From GCA-002050365 sp964237235 (GTDB lineage Bacteria > Acidobacteriota > Blastocatellia > Pyrinomonadales > Pyrinomonadaceae): DNA of 64,000 nucleotides. Each line of letters begins with the position of its first letter. Position 1 is the first letter of the stretch. The position numbers were made by a program, and so were the translations under genes. The stretch covers positions 1 to 64,000 of the forward strand of contig CAXSGY010000002.1 in NCBI GenBank assembly GCA_964237235.1, given 5' to 3'. Below are positions 1-7,562 of this stretch, piece by piece. Below the pieces are notes generated by a model, which searched no databases, was not told the DNA's origin, and saw nothing but the letters and a program-made list of their open reading frames with translations.

Positions 1-106
1 TCCACATATTCTCATTTTACAGAGAGTTTCGTGTCCTGTTAATTAAACCACCACAAAAGTGGTATTGAAGAAAACCTATGATCCATTTTCAAAGTAAGAT
101 TTGATT

Positions 107-1273
107 ATGAGCAACAGTTTTAATATTAACGGCGAACCAACGATGTGTGCCTCAATACGATGGATGATTGAGGACGAACTGCGTATGGCAGAGCAAGCCG
201 AAGAATCAACTATTCCTCAGAAAAATCCGTCGGCAGAACTCGACGAGCAAAGAGAACTGATTCAAAACGCCATTGGCTACTCCGAAGATTTTATCCGGCA
301 GGTTATCCAAAATAATCTGAAGCCGATTACCTGCGTGGAATTGATCGCACTGCTAACAAACCAATTCGGTTTTTCCATTCGACTGCATTTATGGGACATT
401 ATCGAGCAGTTAAAGGAAAACGATTCACAGATTGGTGACTTCGCACAATGGCATTTCCAAGATGATGAAGTGCGAAACGCGCTTCTCGGCAAGGACGAAA
501 AACAGAAAGCCAAAGATGAAAGCACGCTCGATGAACTTTTCGCCCGGACTTTGCAGCTTCGTTCGAGCGATAAATTCAAGGATGTAATCAAATTTGTCGC
601 CGCTTTGCGCGAGTATTCGCCGTTTAACAATATGCTCGTCAAATTGCAGCGACCGGACGCGAAGTATTATGCGACGGCTTCGCATTGGAAAAAGAAATTC
701 GGGCGCGATGTCAAACCGGAAGCCATTCCGATTGTTATTTTAAGACCAATGGGTCCGGTGATGCTCGTTTACGACGTTGACGATACGACTGGCAAAAAGC
801 TGCCGCCCGAAATTGAAGACCCGTTTTCCGTGAGCGGTGAATTCGACACGGAATTTTATTATCAAACCTGTCTGAGCTGTCAGAAAATCGGGATTGAAGT
901 CAGAGAAGCGAATTTAGCGAAAAGCCACGCCGGAACCGCAATTCGAGAATCACAGGCGACAGATATAAAGTTAATTGTCCAGTTAAATCAAAATCACGAT
1001 GTAAAAGTGCAGTATGCAACGCTCTGTCACGAGCTGGCGCATCTTTTTCTCGGACATCTCGGCGGTGATCCTTATGGCAATGAATGGAATTCCCGTCCTG
1101 ATTTGACTTTGACGCAGCGCGAGCTGGAAGCCGAAGCCGTCTCTTATATGCTTTGCGTTCGCGCCGGACTGATAAGCAATTCCGCTGAGTATTTATCTAG
1201 ATATTTGCAAGACCCGGAAGACCTCAAAAAAATCAGTATTGAAACGATCATAAAAACTGTTACTTATAATTGA
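107..1273 (+). CDS. ArdC-like N-domain / ImmA-IrrE-like zinc metallopeptidase
   Basis: The C-terminal third carries the zinc-protease helix CHELAHLFLGH (about residues 308-318) with the HExxH signature, followed by an acidic EAEAVSYMLC segment that can supply the third ligand, as in ImmA/IrrE and related zincins. The middle part (about 140-230: LREYSPFNNML, KYYATASHWKKKFG, IPIVILRPMGPV) resembles the ArdC-type N-terminal domain found before peptidase domains on mobile elements. I chose ATG 107; an in-frame TTG at 101 is also possible. A weak promoter-like pair (TTTACA 16-21, TTAATT 39-44, 17-bp spacer) lies upstream. The protein is probably cytoplasmic. Its target is unknown. In other systems such proteases cleave repressors or anti-defence targets. 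It is the first of two zinc peptidases at this end of the island. Confidence 0.7.
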   Translation: MSNSFNINGEPTMCASIRWMIEDELRMAEQAEESTIPQKNPSAELDEQRELIQNAIGYSEDFIRQVIQNNLKPITCVELIALLTNQFGFSIRLHLWDIIEQLKENDSQIGDFAQWHFQDDEVRNALLGKDEKQKAKDESTLDELFARTLQLRSSDKFKDVIKFVAALREYSPFNNMLVKLQRPDAKYYATASHWKKKFGRDVKPEAIPIVILRPMGPVMLVYDVDDTTGKKLPPEIEDPFSVSGEFDTEFYYQTCLSCQKIGIEVREANLAKSHAGTAIRESQATDIKLIVQLNQNHDVKVQYATLCHELAHLFLGHLGGDPYGNEWNSRPDLTLTQRELEAEAVSYMLCVRAGLISNSAEYLSRYLQDPEDLKKISIETIIKTVTYN

Positions 1274-1459
1274 AACGCTGCAAACAAAAACTTTTCGCCC
1301 GCGAAAATCGAAGAATTCAAAAAATAAAGAATCTGCGAGCAAAAAATTATAGTTTATTTACAGTGTAATTCCGTAGGGAAAAGAAAATATTAAAATTTTT
1401 TAGCTCTCTTGTCCGGTTTTCCGATTTTCAATACAAGTAGCCTTACAGGAGGTTTCGGT

Positions 1460-2110
1460 TTGAACAGCTTACAAAACACAAAACAAACAGTTTCACGGCA
1501 AAATTCCGCCGATTCGACATACCGGCAAACAGTCGTCAGCGAAGCCGTCGAAGAATACGCGAGCGACGTGCAGACGGACATTCGATTTTATTTGCTGAAA
1601 TTCGGGAACAGCTACGAGAGGCAGAATTTGCCGGAGCGCGTCGCCGAAATATGGCAGGAAACCGTCGTCGAAGCGTTGCAGAGCGCACATAATTTTGACC
1701 CGACCAAGCCCGCTCGACCGTGGCTGCGAATCATTGCCGTCCGGCGCGTGCAAAAATCCTGGAGCGAAAATAAACAGCGCGGCGAAATTTTTACCGACGC
1801 GGAACAAACCGCCGCCGTCAAAAGCCGGCTGGCGAACGGCGAAAAATTAAGCGAAACCGAAACGCTCGATTTGGCGGCGGCAGCCGGCGCGGTCGAAAAG
1901 TTTTTGCGGCAAACGCCGGACATCGAAGAAATTTTGTCCGTTCTGCCCGACAGCGACGACCGCGAGATTTTGCGGCTTCGTTACGTCGAAAATTTACGCG
2001 GCGCGGATTTAGCCAAAGCAGTGGGCGCGGCGAGCGCGGGCGCGGCGCAGAAAACCGCCGTCCGCGCTCTGCACAAACTGCGCGAGGCGCATCAGCAAAA
2101 GGTTTCTTAA
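1460..2110 (+). CDS. ECF-type RNA polymerase sigma factor
   Basis: This is a small sigma-70 family protein of about 216 residues with region 2 (YERQNLPERVAEIWQETV, then a PWLRIIAVRRV segment) and region 4 (LPDSDDREILRLRYVENL, then the helix-turn-helix ending ALHKLREAH). It should direct core RNA polymerase to a small set of promoters. The TTG start at 1460 is preferred because AGGAGG lies at 1447-1452 with ideal spacing; the frame is open from an upstream TTG at 1409 that has no ribosome site. It is the first gene of a co-directional run that continues through SbcC, with only 22 bases before the next gene. It may drive its own operon, but no promoter consensus can be assigned from one locus. 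Confidence 0.8.
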   Translation: MNSLQNTKQTVSRQNSADSTYRQTVVSEAVEEYASDVQTDIRFYLLKFGNSYERQNLPERVAEIWQETVVEALQSAHNFDPTKPARPWLRIIAVRRVQKSWSENKQRGEIFTDAEQTAAVKSRLANGEKLSETETLDLAAAAGAVEKFLRQTPDIEEILSVLPDSDDREILRLRYVENLRGADLAKAVGAASAGAAQKTAVRALHKLREAHQQKVS

Positions 2111-2132
2111 AAAGAAAGATAGATATAAAGAG

Positions 2133-2780
2133 ATGAACAAGTTATTAAATTTAATTGAGAAAGAGGACATTAAACGGCGCGACGAACTGATTGCGCTGTA
2201 TGTTACCGCCCTCGACGCGAATGATTTTGAGAATGCGTTCGCCGTTCTCGAAGCCGCCGCCGCAGACGCGGAACTCGATTGTTTAATCAGCGAAATCAAC
2301 CGCGATTACGAGCGCGAAATCCAACTTCAGCCGTTCGCCGAAGATGCAAAAATGGTGCGCGAGTTAATTAAAGAGCATTTGCCGAGCGCGTTTGAAGCGA
2401 GCGAGTTTGTGCCAAAATCCATTACGCTCGGCGATGTCTCCCGTCAAATGGAAGCCAAAGGCAAAGTCGCTTCGCAGGACGCGGCGGCAAACAGGGAATT
2501 GCTGCAAACGGAAATGCCGCTGCCGAAACAGTTAAACTTGCCGGAAATTCGGCGTGTTCTCGGCGCGTTCAAAATAAAAGCTAGCGAGAAGTTTTTCCGC
2601 CTATTCCACGAAACGGCGATTTTGCTCGAAATGCGGCAAGGGCATCGACTCGGATTGCAGGCGGCGCGCGAAAAGCGGATGCGCCGTCAAACCGAAAAGA
2701 AAGGCGCGCCGACCGAAGCGCAAGGCGAGGCGATATTTAACGAGGAATTCGATGGACGAAACGATAAAACAAACGATTAA
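2133..2780 (+). CDS. Unknown protein between sigma factor and ImmA peptidase (possible sigma regulator)
   Basis: I do not recognise a named domain in this 215-residue soluble protein. It is rich in charged residues and predicted helix, has no signal peptide or membrane segment, and ends in a basic stretch (AAREKRMRRQTEKKG) followed by an acidic tail. It starts 22 bases after the sigma factor and overlaps the ImmA-type peptidase gene by 29 bases, so the three are very likely translated together. Position suggests a partner or antagonist of the sigma factor and a possible substrate of the peptidase, by analogy with ImmR/ImmA pairs where the protease cleaves the regulator. This is inference from context only. 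Confidence 0.6.
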   Translation: MNKLLNLIEKEDIKRRDELIALYVTALDANDFENAFAVLEAAAADAELDCLISEINRDYEREIQLQPFAEDAKMVRELIKEHLPSAFEASEFVPKSITLGDVSRQMEAKGKVASQDAAANRELLQTEMPLPKQLNLPEIRRVLGAFKIKASEKFFRLFHETAILLEMRQGHRLGLQAAREKRMRRQTEKKGAPTEAQGEAIFNEEFDGRNDKTND

Positions 2781-3495
2781 CAATCAGGCGCGGGCGTGTT
2801 ACGAACTAATCGGATTGGATTACGACGCGCCCGAACTGCGAATCGCGCCGCTGTTTGAAATGATTACGGCGCACCCGATTTTCGTCAAAGAATTAGCTGT
2901 CGAAAAGCGTCTGACCGCCGAACTCGCCGTTGACTGCATTCGTCAGGAAATGGGTTTCGCGGCGCGAAACTATTTGCAGAAGCCGAACAAATTATCCGGC
3001 TTCATTTACGCCGCACAATCCGCCGGAAAACTTTTCGGCTGTATTTTTACCGAAACCAGCGAACCCACCGCCCGGCGCAGATTCAGTGCGGCGCACGAAC
3101 TCGCGCATTATTTGCTGCATTTTTTACCGATAACTGAAAATCGCGCGAACGATTTTCTGGTGATGACCGAAGGAATCAGTTTCGCCGGTGAAGAGTCGGA
3201 CGAAATAGAGGACGAATATGAAATGAGGCTCGTCCAAGATTTTGAAGCGGAAGAATCGCACAACCTTAGTTTATTCGCCAAAACCTGGGATTATGAGCGC
3301 GAAGCCGACCGTTTCGCCGCCGAGTTGTTGATGCCGCGCGTAGCTTGTCTTGGTCTCGCCGAAAATTACGGGCGCAAATTCGGCAAAAACAAAAACGCGG
3401 TCGTCCGGCGATTGGCGACCGATTTTCTGGTGAGTTTCGACGCAATGAACCGGCGGCTGCAAGATTTGGAATTTTATCAATATGACGGCAATTGA
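2752..3495 (+). CDS. ImmA/IrrE family metallo-endopeptidase
   Basis: The zinc helix FSAAHELAHYLLHFLP (HExxH, about residues 108-123) and the downstream helix WDYEREADRFAAELLMP (Glu third ligand) are classic for ImmA/IrrE proteases, which cleave transcriptional repressors after DNA damage or element activation. Length (247 aa) is normal for the family. The start ATG at 2752 has GAGGA just upstream and lies inside the preceding gene; the end overlaps the nurA-like gene by 14 bases. Such overlaps show translational coupling with both the sigma-factor pair upstream and the DNA-end-processing genes downstream. The likely role is proteolytic release of a regulator encoded in the same operon. Confidence 0.85.
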   Translation: MDETIKQTINNQARACYELIGLDYDAPELRIAPLFEMITAHPIFVKELAVEKRLTAELAVDCIRQEMGFAARNYLQKPNKLSGFIYAAQSAGKLFGCIFTETSEPTARRRFSAAHELAHYLLHFLPITENRANDFLVMTEGISFAGEESDEIEDEYEMRLVQDFEAEESHNLSLFAKTWDYEREADRFAAELLMPRVACLGLAENYGRKFGKNKNAVVRRLATDFLVSFDAMNRRLQDLEFYQYDGN

Positions 3496-4609
3496 TTTTG
3501 TAAAAAATTACGACGGCAAGCGAATTGAACGCGACTACGTTTTGCCCGCGCAGTTTGAGAATGCCAACGGCGCGGACGTAAACGATCCGGAAGCGGAAGA
3601 AGGCGAAAGCCGTTTCGCGCTCGGCATCGAGATGGACGAAAAAGATTGGCGGGCGGTCAAACCTCAGCTTCCCGAAAAATGGCGGTTGCGCGATTTCGCG
3701 GCGCGTCCCGTGCAGTTCGTTGACGGGAAAGATGTCGGGCAGACGGTTGCGTGTCTGCGCGGTCTATCCGGTTATCTCGTACCGGTCAGACTGGCGCAAA
3801 TCGGCGGTGTTCTGATGCGCGTCAACGGCGATGGTGAATTGCGGCGCGAGTTTGTGCAGATGGAGCGCGTTGTGGCGATGGACACTTCGCCGTTTCCATG
3901 GGAAGAAGTCGAAATCTTCGCCCGCGCGTTGGGCGAGCGCGGTTTCCGCTTGCTGCCCGCGAAAAAGCTCGACGAAGAATTGTCGTTCGATTTCGAGCAA
4001 ATGCGACGCGCGGCAATTCGTCGCACCGCGCAAGAAATGAGCGTTTTGGAAGAGTTTGCCGTCGCGCAAAACAACCAAACTCCGACGATTGTTGACGGCA
4101 ATCTCAAATCGCACGAAGGCGGCTTTGACACTACGGAATCGCCGGTTTTCGGCTTAGTCAAGACTTATCGAAAGACGCATCTGCATCGTTTGGGGCAACA
4201 GGTTTTATACGCTCTCGGCACGGGCGAGCGAACTCCGGCTTTTAGTTTTGAATACGACGTTTCCGGGCGCGGTGCGGCGCAGCGCAAAAGCCGTCTGCCG
4301 ATTCTCGCTTGGTATGTCAGAATTTGCACGGGCGAAGGCAGTTCGCCGAATCTCGGTTTGGTGCGCGTCGAAATTTCTCAATCGTGGTTCGCCGCGCAGG
4401 GATTCGGCAGCAGCGCGACAAATCCGAAAGGCGTTGATTTTATCAATCAGCTTTCGCGCACGATTTTCGAGTATCGCTGCCGGAAAGCAGGCTACAGCCG
4501 CAAGGAAATTTCCTTGCAGCCGATTGTGCGGGCGGAAGAGTCTTTGGGCGCGCTACTCGCGCCGCGCAATTCGCTGCAAAACAATTTCTATCGCGCGACG
4601 GGTTTATAA
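3482..4609 (+). CDS. nurA: NurA-like nuclease
   Basis: The protein has the layout of NurA nucleases: an early FVDG motif (about residues 79-82), a central TIVDGNL motif (about 202-208) whose Asp would bind metal, then GLVKTYRK, a GERTPAFSF strand, a LAWYVRI strand, and a C-terminal RAEESLGALLAPRN segment. NurA enzymes are 5'-3' exo/endonucleases that work inside a HerA hexamer to resect DNA ends. It is directly followed by the herA-like gene (17-base gap, GAGAGGA ribosome site) and then by Mre11 and Rad50 genes, the same gene set as the archaeal operon, although the order can differ. Assignment rests on motif pattern and neighbours; catalytic residues were not aligned. Confidence 0.75.
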   Translation: MTAIDFVKNYDGKRIERDYVLPAQFENANGADVNDPEAEEGESRFALGIEMDEKDWRAVKPQLPEKWRLRDFAARPVQFVDGKDVGQTVACLRGLSGYLVPVRLAQIGGVLMRVNGDGELRREFVQMERVVAMDTSPFPWEEVEIFARALGERGFRLLPAKKLDEELSFDFEQMRRAAIRRTAQEMSVLEEFAVAQNNQTPTIVDGNLKSHEGGFDTTESPVFGLVKTYRKTHLHRLGQQVLYALGTGERTPAFSFEYDVSGRGAAQRKSRLPILAWYVRICTGEGSSPNLGLVRVEISQSWFAAQGFGSSATNPKGVDFINQLSRTIFEYRCRKAGYSRKEISLQPIVRAEESLGALLAPRNSLQNNFYRATGL

Positions 4610-4626
4610 AATTAGAGAGGAAAAAT

Positions 4627-6384
4627 ATGCGGGATGACGTTGTAATTACACAAGATAATCGGGCGGAAAGCGAAGACGTTTTGACCGATGCCGAAACGGA
4701 AATCGAAAACGCGAGTAACGGCGAAGCGGCGACGGCAATCGGTCGCGTCGCCGCGCCATACGGATTAGAGGCGACGACGAACGAATTCTATTTTTGGATT
4801 CAGCGCGAGCATCTGCCGGAAAATAATCAATTCGTCCGCACGAAAAGCACGGTCGGCGGTGAGGAGATAGAATTTTACGCCGTAATTGACCAACTCAAAC
4901 GCGGCGGGCGACGCAAAACCATTGACGAAGAATACGATGTCTTCGACGGCGACGTTTCCTACGAGCCGCCGTTTAAAACCGACGGCGTGACTTTCGCCCG
5001 CGCGCAAATTCTGCGCTCGCAAGCAGAGGACGGTCAGTTGGATATTGATACACCGCCGCACGAGCAAAGTCCCGTTTTCCTGGGCGGCGAACGCGAAGCC
5101 CAAATCGCTTACGGCTTTGAAGAAATGTCGCGCCCGATGTCGGTCGGCTTGCTCAAAAACGGCGCGAGCCGCCGCGCCGGATTGGGAATGATTGACCTCG
5201 ATTATTTGCTCGGCGAAAACGGCGGACACTTGAACGTCAACGGCGTGGCGGGCGTTGGGACGAAAACCACTTTTTTGCTGACGACCGTCAAAATGCTGCA
5301 AAAAGCCGCGCTCGACTCCTTAAAGACAAATAATAAATTGTTCATTGTGCCGATTATTCTCAACGTTAAAGGCGAAGATTTAATGTGGCTCGATAAACCT
5401 AATAAACGATTCAAGCCGGAACACGAAACTGACTGGCAAGTGCTAGGAGTTGAGCCGACACCATTCGCAGACGCGAAATTTTATGAGCCGTGCGATTCGC
5501 CGGTTCACGGCTGCGAAGCCGACAAATTCTCCTGGGCGCTGCAAGACGTTTTAAACGAAGAATCGCTGCTTTTCATTTTCAGCGACGAAGATAACTTGAG
5601 CGAAAATATGATCGCTCTCGTCCGCGAAATCGCCGCCGATTTGACGGAAAAAGACGGCAGAAAACTTAAAACCGGCGCGCCGCAGACCTGGCAGGATTTA
5701 ATTGATTGGATGACGACGACAACGCCGAATGCACGTTACGGTATGGCGACTTGGTGGGCGGTTTATCGCCGCCTGTTCAAAGTATTAGACGAGGGCAAAG
5801 GTATCTTTCCGCGCGACACGAAAACAGGAAATCCTTTGCGCGTGGCTAAAACCGAATCGAGTCCGCCGCAAGTTGTTGACATTAATTCACTGCCGCATTC
5901 GCTTCAGCGTTTCGTCGTCGGTTCGATTTTGAAACAGGTGGTTGATGCTCGCAAATCAGCGAAAGCGGTAGCGAATCTGCGTTACGTGATAATGATCGAC
6001 GAGCTAAATCGCTTTGCGCCGAAAAACTCGAAAGACGAAGTAACGCGGCTGCTTGAACGAGTAGCGACCGAGATGCGAAGTCAGGGAATTATACTGCTCG
6101 GAGCGCAGCAGATGGCTTCGCAGGTTTCGACCAAAGTTATAGAAATGTCTTCGATACGTGTGCTTGGACGCACGGGCGCGGCGGAACTCGGCGATAAAGT
6201 CTGGTCTTCGTGGGAAAAATCTTCGCGCGACAAAGCCGCGAAACTTCAGCCTTCGGAAAAGTTGGTGTCGCAGCCGACTTTCCGCCAACCGATGCTCGTT
6301 CACGTGCCGATGAATCCCTGGGCGGACAAAAAAGACAATATCGCGGCGGCAAAAATCGAAAAGGATTTGAAAAAACTTTTATGA
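4627..6384 (+). CDS. herA: HerA-like hexameric DNA translocase ATPase
   Basis: The N-terminal ~190 residues contain a beta-rich region like the HAS barrel of HerA. A P-loop follows at about 206-216 (GVAGVGTKTTF) and the Walker B strand VIMIDELNRFAP at about 455-466. After that come a FtsK/HerA-type sensor region (GIILLGAQQMASQV) and an RVLGRTGAAEL segment. The P-loop has Thr where the final Gly of GxxxxGK[ST] is expected, a deviation I believe occurs in some bacterial HerA relatives. HerA pumps double-stranded DNA and feeds NurA. The start ATG 4627 has GAGAGGA upstream, and its stop codon overlaps the sbcD start (ATGA at 6381). Identity as a HerA-type ATPase is firm; partnership with the neighbouring NurA is inferred from adjacency. 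Confidence 0.85.
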   Translation: MRDDVVITQDNRAESEDVLTDAETEIENASNGEAATAIGRVAAPYGLEATTNEFYFWIQREHLPENNQFVRTKSTVGGEEIEFYAVIDQLKRGGRRKTIDEEYDVFDGDVSYEPPFKTDGVTFARAQILRSQAEDGQLDIDTPPHEQSPVFLGGEREAQIAYGFEEMSRPMSVGLLKNGASRRAGLGMIDLDYLLGENGGHLNVNGVAGVGTKTTFLLTTVKMLQKAALDSLKTNNKLFIVPIILNVKGEDLMWLDKPNKRFKPEHETDWQVLGVEPTPFADAKFYEPCDSPVHGCEADKFSWALQDVLNEESLLFIFSDEDNLSENMIALVREIAADLTEKDGRKLKTGAPQTWQDLIDWMTTTTPNARYGMATWWAVYRRLFKVLDEGKGIFPRDTKTGNPLRVAKTESSPPQVVDINSLPHSLQRFVVGSILKQVVDARKSAKAVANLRYVIMIDELNRFAPKNSKDEVTRLLERVATEMRSQGIILLGAQQMASQVSTKVIEMSSIRVLGRTGAAELGDKVWSSWEKSSRDKAAKLQPSEKLVSQPTFRQPMLVHVPMNPWADKKDNIAAAKIEKDLKKLL

Positions 6385-7562
6385 AAATAGTTCACACTTC
6401 GGATTGGCATTTGGGCAGCGGTTGGCGCACATACGACCGCACGGACGAGCTTTTCGGTCAAGTCGCGCAAATTTGCCAGATTGTCGAACAGCGCGGCGCG
6501 GATGTTCTACTCATCGCCGGCGACGTTTTCGAGCGCGTCGGACGCGATAAATTGACGCAGGTTACAAAGCGTTTAGCCGAATCCCTGAAACCGTTAATCG
6601 AACGCGGCGTTCACGTCGTCCTTGTACCGGGCAATCACGATTTGCGCGAGCATTTCGCGGTGCTGAAATCGTTTCTCGAACTGAATACGGGAAACTCCGA
6701 ACAGGTTCACATCGCAGAAGGCATCGAGATTTTCGACATCAAAGGCGTGCAGTTCGTTTGCCTGCCGTATCCCGAACGCGAGCTGCTCGAAAATTTCGAC
6801 GAAAAGCGCAAAATTGAAAACGTCGGTAAAGAAGAACGGAACCGTTTTTTAAGCAACAATTTGGTCGAGATTGTTCGCAGTATTGACAAAAACGAAATTG
6901 ATTCGGCGCGTCCTGCGGTTTTCGTCGCGCATCTGCAAATTGACGGCATAAAACCATCCGTCGAAAGCGAGAAAGAATTTAGCTATAACGACGACATTTC
7001 TCTGTCAGCTGGCGATTTGCCGACGAACGTCGCTTATGTCGCACTCGGTCATATTCATCAGCAACAGAAAATCACGCACAGCGTTCCGGCTCGATATTCA
7101 GGCAGTTTCGATTGTATGAACGTCGGCGAAATCAATGACGTAAAAGTTGTTCTATTAGTTGAAATTAATGGAACGGCAAACGCGACCGTTGAGCCGATTT
7201 CGCTGAAAACGACCGAGTTCGTTGACCTGAAAATCTGTTCAAGCGAAATCGAAGACAAAGCCGCCGAATACGCTAACTGCGGCGCAATTTACGGGCGCGT
7301 CGAAATTGACTGCGCGGCGGGCGTTGAGCCGCTCGCCGTGCGGCGCGAAGCGAACGGTTTCTTTCGGCGATGCGAAATCAAATTAACCGGTGAAGCGTTC
7401 AAAACTGCGTCGGTCAACTCGCTCGGAAATCCGCACGACCGGCGGCAGACGATTATCGAATATCTGGACGAGCGTTTTGCCGAAGACGCGGATTTGCCCG
7501 AATTAAAAGATTTAGCCGAAAAGTTGATTGAGGAGGTTTCCGATGCTTTTGCGAAAAATTAA
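6381..7562 (+). CDS. sbcD: SbcD/Mre11 family DNA exonuclease
   Basis: All calcineurin-like phosphoesterase motifs of Mre11/SbcD are visible in order: SDWHLGS (residues 8-14), LIAGDVFERV (about 46-55), VPGNHDLREHF (about 81-91), FVAHLQIDG and ALGHIHQQQ. These bind two Mn ions for nuclease action. Length (393 aa) is normal. The frame is open further upstream, but ATG 6381 is the sensible start because the protein begins exactly at MKIVHTSDWH and overlaps the herA stop as ATGA. It ends 20 bases inside the SbcC gene, whose ribosome site AGGAGG (7531-7536) lies in its coding sequence. It should act with SbcC/Rad50 to open hairpins, trim protein-blocked ends and start resection. Confidence 0.92.
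   Translation: MKIVHTSDWHLGSGWRTYDRTDELFGQVAQICQIVEQRGADVLLIAGDVFERVGRDKLTQVTKRLAESLKPLIERGVHVVLVPGNHDLREHFAVLKSFLELNTGNSEQVHIAEGIEIFDIKGVQFVCLPYPERELLENFDEKRKIENVGKEERNRFLSNNLVEIVRSIDKNEIDSARPAVFVAHLQIDGIKPSVESEKEFSYNDDISLSAGDLPTNVAYVALGHIHQQQKITHSVPARYSGSFDCMNVGEINDVKVVLLVEINGTANATVEPISLKTTEFVDLKICSSEIEDKAAEYANCGAIYGRVEIDCAAGVEPLAVRREANGFFRRCEIKLTGEAFKTASVNSLGNPHDRRQTIIEYLDERFAEDADLPELKDLAEKLIEEVSDAFAKN

Noticed and set aside
1409..1459. Longer sigma factor from TTG 1409
   Set aside because: The ribosome site AGGAGG at 1447-1452 fits a start at 1460; the extra 17 residues have no sigma homology.
6210..6380. Upstream extension of SbcD into herA
   Set aside because: Mre11 homology begins exactly at ATG 6381, which overlaps the herA stop as ATGA.
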